A stretch of DNA of 64,000 nucleotides from Tidjanibacter sp. (GTDB taxonomy: Bacteria > Bacteroidota > Bacteroidia > Bacteroidales > Rikenellaceae), in NCBI GenBank assembly GCA_017466345.1, contig JAFTUI010000018.1, positions 1 to 64,000 on the forward strand, in the 5' to 3' direction. This document shows, one piece after another, positions 8,483-16,685 of the stretch (positions are counted from its first letter, which is position 1; the number at the start of each line of letters is the position of its first letter). The position numbers and the translations under genes are program-made. A model generated the notes under the pieces. It had not been told where the DNA came from. It did no database searches and saw nothing but the letters and a program-made list of their open reading frames with translations.

Positions 8483-11083
8483 CTATCTGCCACTTGCTTT
8501 GGGGTGCGAAGAGAGTTTCTTATAGTCTATCATCTCCACATTCTTACCCTCTACAAACTCCTCGAAGTTCATAGTGCGAACACCATAGTCAACCTCGGGC
8601 AACTGGCTCGAATGAACGTAGCCCACAGGACGCTCGTGAGCAGTGATAACCTGCTGACGTACACGCTGCATTTCGCTCTTAACAGCAGCAGGAACATCGT
8701 TGGGATAGTAGTATGCAAGGGTGCGGAATTCCTCGTCTGCGTAGATGAGGTGCTCCATAGGTCCGTAGACGGGTGCACCAGCCTCGCCACCAATAGCCAT
8801 ACCGAGTGCTACACACAAGCCATCTGCCCTCTCGGTTATGGATGTTGAATAGCGACTGATACCATAACTCATAATGAAGTTTTCGAAGAGAGTAACGGCA
8901 TCCTTATAGCGCAGTTTGTTGCGGTTGCCCAGGTCGTAAAGTTGTGTCATCGAGCTTCCATCGCACACAGCAGTATACATTTGCATTGCATCCTTAACCA
9001 TTGCAAACGTAAAGAAAGGCTGACCATCGGCAGTGTAATCTCCCGTAATACTCATCTGGGGATCATCGCCACCAATAAGAGGATCGGTGGTAGCACTACC
9101 GAACTTAACCTCGCCAAGCACACCATTCCAGTCCTCTGCCACATAAGCAACAGTGTAAGTGGTGTTGGGATCGTTGATTAGAGTGTAGCTATCCACGCCA
9201 TAGGGCTCGCTCCACCAGTGGTTGACAGGTATCATCTGTGCATTGGTGGGACCTTGGTTGTCACCCTCCTCAAAGAGGAAGTTGATGAAGTCTTCGCGAG
9301 TTGCCTCGTTGTTGGGAGTGGGTACCCACGCCCCATACTCGTAGCCCTCCACAAACTGGAAGTGAATTTTTGCAACCTTTTCGAAATCGTAGGTAAACTT
9401 AACCGTCACCTCCTGGGTGCCCTTGGCTGTGAGTTCCAACACCGCATTCTCCTCACTCGCCTCGGGATTGTCTTTTACAATAGGTTTGGTCTTCACAACA
9501 TCGGTAAATTTCAAAGGAGCAATCTCCTTATACTGGTTCATAGCAGTATAGGCAATAACATACTCCGTATCCGACTCACACGACACCCAAGGCTCCGACA
9601 TTCTATACGAAGAACCCGTAAGTTCGTCTGTGTCGAGATTGTAACCATAGTTCTTATTGCCAAAGCCCCAGCCGTTATCGTAAATATCGCGAGCCAAAAC
9701 AGCCAACTCTTCCTCGCTCTTCTTCTTGACCTCTTCGGCTTCATCTTTGGTATAAACCCTCATTACAGCCGCATTACAGTTGGCTCCCATCTCAACATCG
9801 AGCCAAAATACCGTAGCACCAACGTGCTCTTCATCAATAGTGATAGTTGCCTCGGCATCGAGAGTATTCTCGGGACGTTTGCGCAACGTGAATACCTCGC
9901 TCTCCATTGTCTTTGCAGGGGTATACTGAGCATCCAAACCGATGGTAGTAGCCATAATAGGCACCTCGGGAGAGGCTCCGCTGCCAAAGTTCATATAGAA
10001 TGTGAGTCCCTCCTCATCGCTGGTCGATTTGGGCTCATAGATGGCGTTACGCATAAAGTCTATATAGAGTTTCTCGCCATAGGTGTCAATGTAGGGCTGC
10101 AAATCCGACTCGTTGGAGCACCACTCATAGAAATAATATGCATCGCTATTGGGCTTGTAGTTAAGCTGCATAGCGGTAAAGGATGTCAGCACCTCCATCT
10201 CCACTCTTGGATCGCCTTCGAGGGGGTAGTAGGGTGTGCGAACATAGCAGAGAGTCAAATCGCCCTCAGCAAAGCCATCCTTGTCGAAGCAGCCCACAGC
10301 CGCAATAACATACTCACAATCGGGCACTACCATTGCCTGTGCGTAGGGTGTATTCATCCAATCAAACTCGTGACGCAAGAAATCGTCCATATTGTCTGTG
10401 GAGAAAGTGTAGGCACCCGAGCCCGAATCGTCAAAAATAAAACCGCGAATGAAGCTCTCAACCTGCTCGGCATCCAAAGGAGTATTCATATCCCTGCCGG
10501 CAGCCCTCATACCCTCATAAAGAGAGTTGTAGAGGCGGCAAAGAGGATATACATCCAAGCGATAGGACTGAATGTTTGCGCCAGGAGTGATGGTAAACTT
10601 AAAGTTGTTGGTAAACTTATCAGTCACCTCAATAGTGACACCATCCATACCTCCATAAACGTAGCCAGGAACGTAATCTACGGGAGTAAGGATGTCGGGA
10701 CGCATAATAGGATCGGGTACAACAGTACCTATCAAAGCGTTGCCTCGCTGCTCAATAGAGAGAAGCTCTTTTCTGGTACCCATCGTGAAGGTAATCTCAC
10801 CGTGGCGAAGGTTGTCGTTAGGGTTCTTCGAAACCTCAATTGTCAACACACCTTCGTAGTTTGAGCCGCTCATCATATCGAGCGACACCCACTCGGCACC
10901 CTTAGTAATCTCGGCTGTCCAATCCTCGCTTGCGTAGAAGTCGATGGTCTTGCTATCCGCATTTTGGAGGAATATAAGAGCCTTAGGATTTACCCTCAGA
11001 CCGCTATCGATCTCAGGATCGTTGCACGAAAACATAATTGCGGAACTCAACACCGCAAAGAGTAGCAAAAGTTTTTTCATCAT
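8483..11083 (-). CDS. BACON-domain surface lipoprotein
   Basis: 866 residues (865 if the second of two adjacent Met codons is used). Signal peptide MKKLLLLFAVLSSAIMFSC with lipobox and acidic NDPEID after the Cys, so probably exported to the cell surface. Residues about 28-115 form a BACON domain (Bacteroidetes-associated, putative carbohydrate- or mucin-binding): DFYASEDWTAEI, WVSLDMMSG, LTIEVSKNPND, LLSIEQRG. The rest is several all-beta modules of uncertain family, with patterns such as DTEYVIAYTAMNQY and YTVAYVAEDWNGVLGEVKFG resembling fibronectin-like domains. The latter is also similar to a part of the neighbouring 957-aa lipoprotein. It is 22 nt downstream of the double Omp28-like gene. 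Function unknown; ligand binding at the surface is an inference. Confidence 0.8.
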   Translation of the reverse strand: MMKKLLLLFAVLSSAIMFSCNDPEIDSGLRVNPKALIFLQNADSKTIDFYASEDWTAEITKGAEWVSLDMMSGSNYEGVLTIEVSKNPNDNLRHGEITFTMGTRKELLSIEQRGNALIGTVVPDPIMRPDILTPVDYVPGYVYGGMDGVTIEVTDKFTNNFKFTITPGANIQSYRLDVYPLCRLYNSLYEGMRAAGRDMNTPLDAEQVESFIRGFIFDDSGSGAYTFSTDNMDDFLRHEFDWMNTPYAQAMVVPDCEYVIAAVGCFDKDGFAEGDLTLCYVRTPYYPLEGDPRVEMEVLTSFTAMQLNYKPNSDAYYFYEWCSNESDLQPYIDTYGEKLYIDFMRNAIYEPKSTSDEEGLTFYMNFGSGASPEVPIMATTIGLDAQYTPAKTMESEVFTLRKRPENTLDAEATITIDEEHVGATVFWLDVEMGANCNAAVMRVYTKDEAEEVKKKSEEELAVLARDIYDNGWGFGNKNYGYNLDTDELTGSSYRMSEPWVSCESDTEYVIAYTAMNQYKEIAPLKFTDVVKTKPIVKDNPEASEENAVLELTAKGTQEVTVKFTYDFEKVAKIHFQFVEGYEYGAWVPTPNNEATREDFINFLFEEGDNQGPTNAQMIPVNHWWSEPYGVDSYTLINDPNTTYTVAYVAEDWNGVLGEVKFGSATTDPLIGGDDPQMSITGDYTADGQPFFTFAMVKDAMQMYTAVCDGSSMTQLYDLGNRNKLRYKDAVTLFENFIMSYGISRYSTSITERADGLCVALGMAIGGEAGAPVYGPMEHLIYADEEFRTLAYYYPNDVPAAVKSEMQRVRQQVITAHERPVGYVHSSQLPEVDYGVRTMNFEEFVEGKNVEMIDYKKLSSHPKASGR

Positions 11084-11105
11084 TAATCTATTTTTGGAGT
11101 TTATA

Positions 11106-12992
11106 TTATTCTGCTAAGTACTTATAGTCCACACTCTCGCCCAAAGGACACACTGCAACGTTATTCACATAGCCGTTTGAGTCTACGGAGAGTGCCATAA
11201 CATACATATTATCCCTATTCCACTCCTCGTTGAGGGTAATGGTATAACTCTTGGTTGCCTCCTGCTCGGCAGCAAGGGTTCCAAGGCTATCGCCCATCCA
11301 GTATTTGCTCACAACAGCCCTCGCAACGTGGTCGTGAGGGTAATCATCGTGGGTTAGTGAGCCATCTTTCTGTGCCGCAACGATACCGTCCTCCACAAGA
11401 AAGACGCTCGCCTTCCACTCCCCCGCAACCTCAGGGAAGAGCGCAACATCAACACTCAGCTCTTCGCCACTAACAGTAGTCGCAATTTTCACATCCGAGC
11501 AAGCAGGATACTCCTCCAACGAGCGTTCGAAACTCGGAGCAATGTTGGCAATATGCTCCGTAAGGCTTCCCGAATCCCTCAGGTCAGTTACAAACATAGG
11601 ATAACCATAGTTGCCATATTTTTTCATTACATCCGAGGTCAGAGCCAAACCCATAGGATCTTCGCCCTGAGTATTGTCGTGCAGTGCCAAAAGATGAACA
11701 ATATCTTTCCACTCCTCTTTTTGAATGTAGAATTTGAGTTTGTTCATACCCTCTGGGCAGAAGCTACACCAAGTGCCCGTAAGGTCCATAACGCAGATAT
11801 GGCGCTCGAAGCGCGAAGAGAGCGCTGGGGCATCTATTGTATTATACTCCACACTACCACCCAGAGGGCACTCAGCACAGTTATTAACAACATAAGAGTT
11901 GCCACCATCATACGACACCATAGCAGCAGCAACAATCCTCATATTATCGAGGTTGCAGCCATCGGGTATCTGCATCGTGCGTTCAACGGTCGTTTCAACA
12001 CCCACCTGCAAATTGGCACCCTCATTGAGAAGTTCGCCATAGGTCTTATCCGACCAAGTTGCCCTAACTACGTTATTGTGGATGTAATCATAGCCGGCAC
12101 CATCTTGGGGGATAGACGACTCCACGCCATCTTCCACCAAGAAAATCTGGTAGCGATATTGCGAAGGGGTGTTGGAAGTAACCTTAACCTTCACTTTAAC
12201 CGCCCTATCGCCTCCTACAACCATAGAACTCTCTATTGCTACACCACAAGTGGCTGGGTAGTTCATCTCTACCCTATCGAGAATATCCACAATGGCGGTA
12301 TACTCGGAAACGGTCGTATATTCGTCACTAATAATAAGATTTGCGTTAAACTGAGGCAAGCCCTGGCGATTGATACACTTATAGTACGAGTCCGACATTG
12401 GAATAGTCATAGGGTCGCTCTTACCAAAATCTCTATGGAATGCCACAGGAATAACTCTATCGGGGAAGTTGGCTTGCACAGACTTTAATGAGGTAGCCAA
12501 ATCGGGGCACGAAGAGCAACCTACCGAAGTGAATTGGAAGCCGAGAATTTTCTGTATCCACTCCCTTGTCTCGCCATCTGCCACACCCGACACAGCCACA
12601 ACCTCCACCTCGTTATCGGAGTAGTACTGCCCCGCGCGATAGAACTCTGCTTTGAATGTGTATGTTCCAGGGATGGTGGTCGAGAAAGTATTTACTCCAT
12701 AGTTCATAAGTTTCTCGTTACCATCAATGGTGCGTGTCAGTTGGAGCGTGCGGGCATTGCTAACATCCTCGCTTCCAAACATTACCGTAAATGTAACCAC
12801 ATCGCTACCATCGGCAGTTATAGAGGTCTTGTCGGCAAAAATTCTCAGCACACCCTCTGGGACATTTTGCGTTGGATCCGTAGGGTCAATTATTGGCTCT
12901 GCTGGCTCATCGGGCTGACCGTGACACGAAACAAAGATTGCCGCGCCTATCATCGCCAATGCAATGGTTATATATCGGGTTATCTTTTTCAT
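11106..12992 (-). CDS. Double Omp28-like lipoprotein with two thioredoxin-fold CxxC sites
   Basis: 628 residues. Signal peptide and lipobox ending FVSC (Cys 23), then an acidic, Pro-rich linker (PDEPAEP). An Ig-like N-terminal domain (about 45-135) precedes two Omp28-type thioredoxin-fold units. The first has CSSC at about 159-162 (SVGCSSCPDL), the second CSFC at about 409-412 (TGTWCSFCPEGM). Each unit is followed by a beta domain with the recurring pattern FLVEDGV/I, HNNVVRA or HDHVARA, and NCAECPLGGSVEY or VAVCPLGESVDY, which shows internal duplication. P. gingivalis Omp28 is the family prototype. Redox activity is inferred from CxxC. It is 14 nt from the gene upstream of it in the operon. 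Confidence 0.85.
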   Translation of the reverse strand: MKKITRYITIALAMIGAAIFVSCHGQPDEPAEPIIDPTDPTQNVPEGVLRIFADKTSITADGSDVVTFTVMFGSEDVSNARTLQLTRTIDGNEKLMNYGVNTFSTTIPGTYTFKAEFYRAGQYYSDNEVEVVAVSGVADGETREWIQKILGFQFTSVGCSSCPDLATSLKSVQANFPDRVIPVAFHRDFGKSDPMTIPMSDSYYKCINRQGLPQFNANLIISDEYTTVSEYTAIVDILDRVEMNYPATCGVAIESSMVVGGDRAVKVKVKVTSNTPSQYRYQIFLVEDGVESSIPQDGAGYDYIHNNVVRATWSDKTYGELLNEGANLQVGVETTVERTMQIPDGCNLDNMRIVAAAMVSYDGGNSYVVNNCAECPLGGSVEYNTIDAPALSSRFERHICVMDLTGTWCSFCPEGMNKLKFYIQKEEWKDIVHLLALHDNTQGEDPMGLALTSDVMKKYGNYGYPMFVTDLRDSGSLTEHIANIAPSFERSLEEYPACSDVKIATTVSGEELSVDVALFPEVAGEWKASVFLVEDGIVAAQKDGSLTHDDYPHDHVARAVVSKYWMGDSLGTLAAEQEATKSYTITLNEEWNRDNMYVMALSVDSNGYVNNVAVCPLGESVDYKYLAE

Positions 12993-13006
12993 TTACTACA
13001 CAGTTT

Positions 13007-14101
13007 TTACTCATTAACAGCATAATCTACCGAGGAGCCTGCGGCGCAGATGTTGGCATTATCCACCATCTGCTCGTTGTGAGCCAGCACCACCACCTTG
13101 CAGTTTGCGGGATTAAACTCAATACCGCCAAAGGCAGGAACCGATATATTGAAGGTCTTGCTATACTCCTCGCCCGCTTCGAGAGTCACTTTACTCTCAT
13201 CGGACATACCCAAGAAGTTACTCGAAACAGCCTGAACAACATCGTGGTAAATATCCTCCATACCACCATTCGAGGGCTGATTGTCTGCCAGCACTGCCCA
13301 AGCAATGTCAAAAGTGCCTGCTTTATCTGCCTTGATAGATGCCTCAATAACACCCGTACCATCGGCATTGATCTGAGCCTTAGCTATCTTTACGCCACAG
13401 TTGGAGGGATATTTAACCATAAAGGCGTGCAGGTAGCTATTGATAGCGGAGGCTGCGCTTTCACCATATCCAAAAGCCAAATCATATACTGCATAGGGGA
13501 AACCAGGTGCACCATATCTACCACCCAACCAGTTACCCAAGTCGTTACCGTCAGAGAGTGGCAATGCATAGGGGTCAGTAGCGTTTGGGCTGGATCCGTG
13601 GCAAGCCAAAACAATAACATTTTCGACATACTTACCATTACGCACTTTATTCAATGCCTCGGTCATCTGGGGGCAGTAGCCACACCAAGTACCCGTACAT
13701 TGATAGATGCACACCTTCTGTGCATATTTCTCATATTTAGCCCTATTCTGCACCGTAACAGTTGCTGTATTTTCGGTTTTAGCACCCTTTACAGTAGCAT
13801 AGAATGTGTAAACACCGTTGGTAATGGAGGTAAAAGTGCGCTCTTTACGCGCGAGATACTCGCCCGTCTCTTCGTTGACGAAATAGATTTTGCTGGAAAT
13901 CGAAGGGTCTGCCGTAAGGTCGTTGCCATTCTCGTCTTTAACCGTGAAAGTTGCGTAATCGACACCATTGGCTTCGATAGTATCCTTATCTACCGAAACG
14001 GTAAAGACACTACCATACACAACTTCGTCTTCGCTGTTGGTGTCACAACCAATGGCAGCCATCATCGCAAGGGCTGCAAGAAGCAATTTATGAAATTTCA
14101 T
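13007..14101 (-). CDS. Omp28-like thioredoxin-fold lipoprotein
   Basis: 364 residues. Lipobox AAIGC (Cys 19) followed by DTNSEDE, a surface-export type acidic tail. Residues about 30-120 form an Ig-like domain (VSVDKDTIEANGVDYATFTV, also seen in the 628-aa neighbour as FADKTSITADGSDVVTFTV). A thioredoxin fold follows, with CTGTWCGYCPQM (CGYC at 140-143), FPYAVYDL containing the cis-Pro region, and the C-terminal beta domain ending ICAAGSSVDYAVNE. Extra Cys at 131 and 135 lie just before the CxxC. It sits 39 nt after the beta-barrel gene in the same operon, so an exchange partnership with that barrel is a reasonable inference. Confidence 0.87.
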   Translation of the reverse strand: MKFHKLLLAALAMMAAIGCDTNSEDEVVYGSVFTVSVDKDTIEANGVDYATFTVKDENGNDLTADPSISSKIYFVNEETGEYLARKERTFTSITNGVYTFYATVKGAKTENTATVTVQNRAKYEKYAQKVCIYQCTGTWCGYCPQMTEALNKVRNGKYVENVIVLACHGSSPNATDPYALPLSDGNDLGNWLGGRYGAPGFPYAVYDLAFGYGESAASAINSYLHAFMVKYPSNCGVKIAKAQINADGTGVIEASIKADKAGTFDIAWAVLADNQPSNGGMEDIYHDVVQAVSSNFLGMSDESKVTLEAGEEYSKTFNISVPAFGGIEFNPANCKVVVLAHNEQMVDNANICAAGSSVDYAVNE

Positions 14102-14140
14102 ATTCGCTATTATTAATATAGGTATAAATAGTTTTTTTCG

Positions 14141-15757
14141 TTAAAAAGAGGTTGAAATTGTGAGGTTACCACCCGTATAGGCGGGCATCGGGCGGCACAC
14201 GCCACCAGAGCATACCATACCTCCTCGGTTTCGACCATAGCTAAGTGCCACGCGAGTGCGGCCCTCGGTATAGCTGAAACCCGCATTGTAGTAGTGGATG
14301 CCCGTAGAGCCGTGGTTGAACATATCGCTCACAAAGAGGCTCCACGAGGGGGCAAAATTGACCTCCAAAAGTGCCGACATCCAATCCTTCTTATCCTCAA
14401 ATGTAACCAAATACGCCAACTCGGCACGAGTGGAGAATGTGGGTGTGAACTTATACAACAAGTCGGCAACTACGATATTAGAAAGCCAAGTGCCCTTACC
14501 CACACCGTGCGAGTGGTTATACTCCTGCATCGCATAGAGCAGTTGCATCTTGAACTTGCGACTCAGTTGTTTCTCCACACCAACATTGATATTGCGCCAC
14601 AAGAGCGTCTTAGGCATCCACGAGCCCTCCTCGGCGAGGTTGTAGTAGGTCGAGAAGTTCAGATTGACCTTCATACCCCTCTTGCCGCCGAGTGCAGTTC
14701 CGCGTTTGAAGTTGTAGTAGATGTCGAGTTGTCCACCAATCTCGCCACTATTGACGTGTCCACCTACGGTCGTTCCGGGCTGAGGAATATAGGGGTTGAG
14801 GTTGGTAATTGCGTAGGAATACTGTGCACAAAGTGCAGGCAAGTAGTTCAAAGCATTATTGGTTTCCGAAGAGCCATAGGACACCTTCGACTCCATCCAC
14901 TCCATCCTACGACCCGTAAGGTTTATGCCCAATCCGCCACCGCTATACGACAACTCCAAAAGTTGTGCGTTGGCACGTTTCACCACATTGGTCTTGTTGT
15001 CGATGATGTAGTTGGGATTAGTGTGGATTTTATCTCCGCCATCAACCCACTCAGCCTTAGCAATAAAGCCTCCCGACTCGAAGTTCATTCGTGCCGACCA
15101 GCCAATGGTAGAGGGGCTTGCGCCCGACTCCTCGGCATTGATATTGATAGGCTCATAGCGTTGCAGCAGCGAGCCCTCCAACGATAGGTTTACACCCGAA
15201 AGTCCCACAAGAGAGGAGAGCGACAGCGAGCCATCCAAGCCCCTCACCTGAGTCTTCTCGAAAGGTTCCATACCGAGGCGAGGTGCGCCCCAGAGAGCCT
15301 TCAACGAGGCGATATTCTTGTAGCGGTAGGCAACCCTGGCACCCATCATTGCGGTATTGACGCCAAGTGTGCGATCCTCGTAGGTGCGGAAGAGCAGACC
15401 GCTACCGAATTGGTCGTAGAAAGTACCCGCCGTAACATCAAAAGCACCATCCGACCACTGCATATAGTAGTTCGTAAGGCGAGCACCTTCAAGATTGGAG
15501 GGGTAGCCGATAAGCGCAGGTTGGTATGCCTCCAACTGCACGCCTGCCGAGAAATTACCGTTGTAATAGTCGGCTTTGAGGTAGTTGTTGCTGGCAAAGT
15601 TACCATCGGGACGCTGTGCGTTGGTCACTGCGTCTTCGGCATAGACGATGGTATTACTCTCGTAGGAGCCAACCAAATATCCCTTGTTGTCGTTCTGAGC
15701 AACAGCCCACTGAGCCGAAGCGGCTACCAACGTGAGGATAAGTGCAAGTTTTTTCAT
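14141..15757 (-). CDS. DUF6029-like outer-membrane beta-barrel protein
   Basis: 538 residues with a cleavable signal (MKKLALILTLVAASAQWAVAQ) and no lipobox Cys. It is rich in alternating hydrophobic/aromatic strands (GSYESNTIVYAED, NNYLKADYYNGNFSAGVQLEAY, YEDRTLGVNTAMMGARVAYRY) and ends in Phe (TISTSF), typical of outer-membrane barrels. I assign it to the DUF6029-type family by overall look; the family name is from memory. Near the C-terminus is GMVCSGGVCRPMPAYTGGNL, with Cys at about 516 and 521; the same motif occurs in the paralogue at 19562. It is flanked by a TlpA-like thioredoxin 44 nt upstream and an Omp28-like lipoprotein 39 nt downstream. Its exact function is unknown. Confidence 0.82.
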   Translation of the reverse strand: MKKLALILTLVAASAQWAVAQNDNKGYLVGSYESNTIVYAEDAVTNAQRPDGNFASNNYLKADYYNGNFSAGVQLEAYQPALIGYPSNLEGARLTNYYMQWSDGAFDVTAGTFYDQFGSGLLFRTYEDRTLGVNTAMMGARVAYRYKNIASLKALWGAPRLGMEPFEKTQVRGLDGSLSLSSLVGLSGVNLSLEGSLLQRYEPININAEESGASPSTIGWSARMNFESGGFIAKAEWVDGGDKIHTNPNYIIDNKTNVVKRANAQLLELSYSGGGLGINLTGRRMEWMESKVSYGSSETNNALNYLPALCAQYSYAITNLNPYIPQPGTTVGGHVNSGEIGGQLDIYYNFKRGTALGGKRGMKVNLNFSTYYNLAEEGSWMPKTLLWRNINVGVEKQLSRKFKMQLLYAMQEYNHSHGVGKGTWLSNIVVADLLYKFTPTFSTRAELAYLVTFEDKKDWMSALLEVNFAPSWSLFVSDMFNHGSTGIHYYNAGFSYTEGRTRVALSYGRNRGGMVCSGGVCRPMPAYTGGNLTISTSF

Positions 15758-15801
15758 CGTTTGAGTTTTGTTTTGTGGTTAGGATGCGACATCCTTGGCG
15801 A

Positions 15802-16284
15802 CTACTGCAACTTTTTAATCTGCTCGAAGAGCTCATACTCGCCACCGGGGGTATAGCCTGTGTGCGAATAGACAATCTTGCCATCTTTGTCTACAACATA
15901 TACCTGAGGTGTAAACTGTACATTCATAGCCCTTTTGAAGTCGCCATTTTTGTCATATACGAGGGTGTAGTCGCTCCAACCGTGACCTTCGGCGAGCGAG
16001 CGAGCCTGTGCTGTAAAACGAGCGTCATCGGTCGAAACAGCAACAACACGGAAGTTAGCCTCCTCAATCCAATCGGGATAGAGCTCAGCGATAGCGTCCA
16101 ACTCGCGGATGCAAGGTTTGCAGGTCACAGCCCAGAAGGAGATAATCATAGGGGTCTCGCCATCGACCAACTCCGAGGTGTTGAATACTTTGCCTTTGCC
16201 ATCCTCAACTTTAACCGAGGGGATTTGTGCCATTGCAACCGAAGTAACGAGCAGCGCGAGAGCCGCAAAAATGAGTTTTTTCAT
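15802..16284 (-). CDS. TlpA-like periplasmic thioredoxin
   Basis: 160 residues. Signal peptide MKKLIFAALALLVTSVAMAQ, then a TlpA/ResA-type thioredoxin fold: SFWAVTCKPCIRELDAIAELY with CKPC at 55-58, VVAVSTDD, and the cis-Pro loop QFTPQVYVVDKDGKIVYSHTGYTPGGE. No lipobox, so probably soluble in the periplasm. First gene of the minus arm, 130 nt after a consensus promoter. Such proteins usually reduce or exchange disulfides of exported partners; the co-transcribed CxxC lipoproteins and the Cys-bearing barrel are candidate partners (inference). Confidence 0.92.
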   Translation of the reverse strand: MKKLIFAALALLVTSVAMAQIPSVKVEDGKGKVFNTSELVDGETPMIISFWAVTCKPCIRELDAIAELYPDWIEEANFRVVAVSTDDARFTAQARSLAEGHGWSDYTLVYDKNGDFKRAMNVQFTPQVYVVDKDGKIVYSHTGYTPGGEYELFEQIKKLQ

Positions 16285-16415
16285 AGTTCAAAAAAGATTT
16301 TTTATTGGTTATGTTTTTTGTTTGTTTTTGTCTTGTTTGTGGCGTGCCTGCAATTGCGTATTATCCTTAGCGTTCATACTACTTTCGACACAAAAGCAAC
16401 ACTCCTATTATCACG

Positions 16416-16446
16416 CAAAAATATAAATAAATTTATATTCTGCAAA
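16416..16446 (-). promoter_or_regulatory. Consensus promoter of the minus-arm operon
   Basis: Minus strand TTTG (16443-16446), 19 nt, TATTTTTG (16416-16423), matching TTTG-N19-TAnnTTTG. It predicts a leader of about 125 nt before the TlpA-like gene. Confidence 0.75.
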
Positions 16447-16562
16447 CATTCACACCCATATTTGCTCAAATAAACACATCTGACATAGGCAACATTTCTA
16501 TGCCGCAAAACGACATAGCGAGAGTTGGTGGCAAAAAATAGATTTAGAGAGTGTGGAGAGTA

Positions 16563-16591
16563 TTGCAATTTGAAAAAAAATGCGTATATTG
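16563..16591 (+). promoter_or_regulatory. Weak candidate promoter of the plus-arm operon
   Basis: TTG (16563-16565), 19 nt, then TATATTG (16585-16591). The final bases deviate from TAnnTTTG, so this is only the best available match before the gene at 16686. Confidence 0.35.
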
Positions 16592-16685
16592 TCCCCGATT
16601 TGTATACTCATTGTTGGCAAGTCAAATGGAAAGGAAAATAACCGCAAAAAAATAATTTAACTAACCTTTTTATTTACAAAAATTT

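Larger units (their letters stand above)
16285..16685. other. Divergent intergenic region between the two arms of the surface island
   Basis: About 400 nt with no supported gene. It is AT-rich, contains the consensus minus-strand promoter at 16416-16446 and a weaker candidate plus-strand promoter at 16563-16591. A stretch with CGACATAGCGAG (about 16508-16520) has no recognised function. Confidence 0.7.

Noticed and set aside
9218-10864. 548-codon open frame antisense to the BACON lipoprotein
   Set aside because: It mirrors the codon pattern of the real gene, has no recognisable domain or plausible start context, and the opposite strand has a signal peptide and BACON domain.
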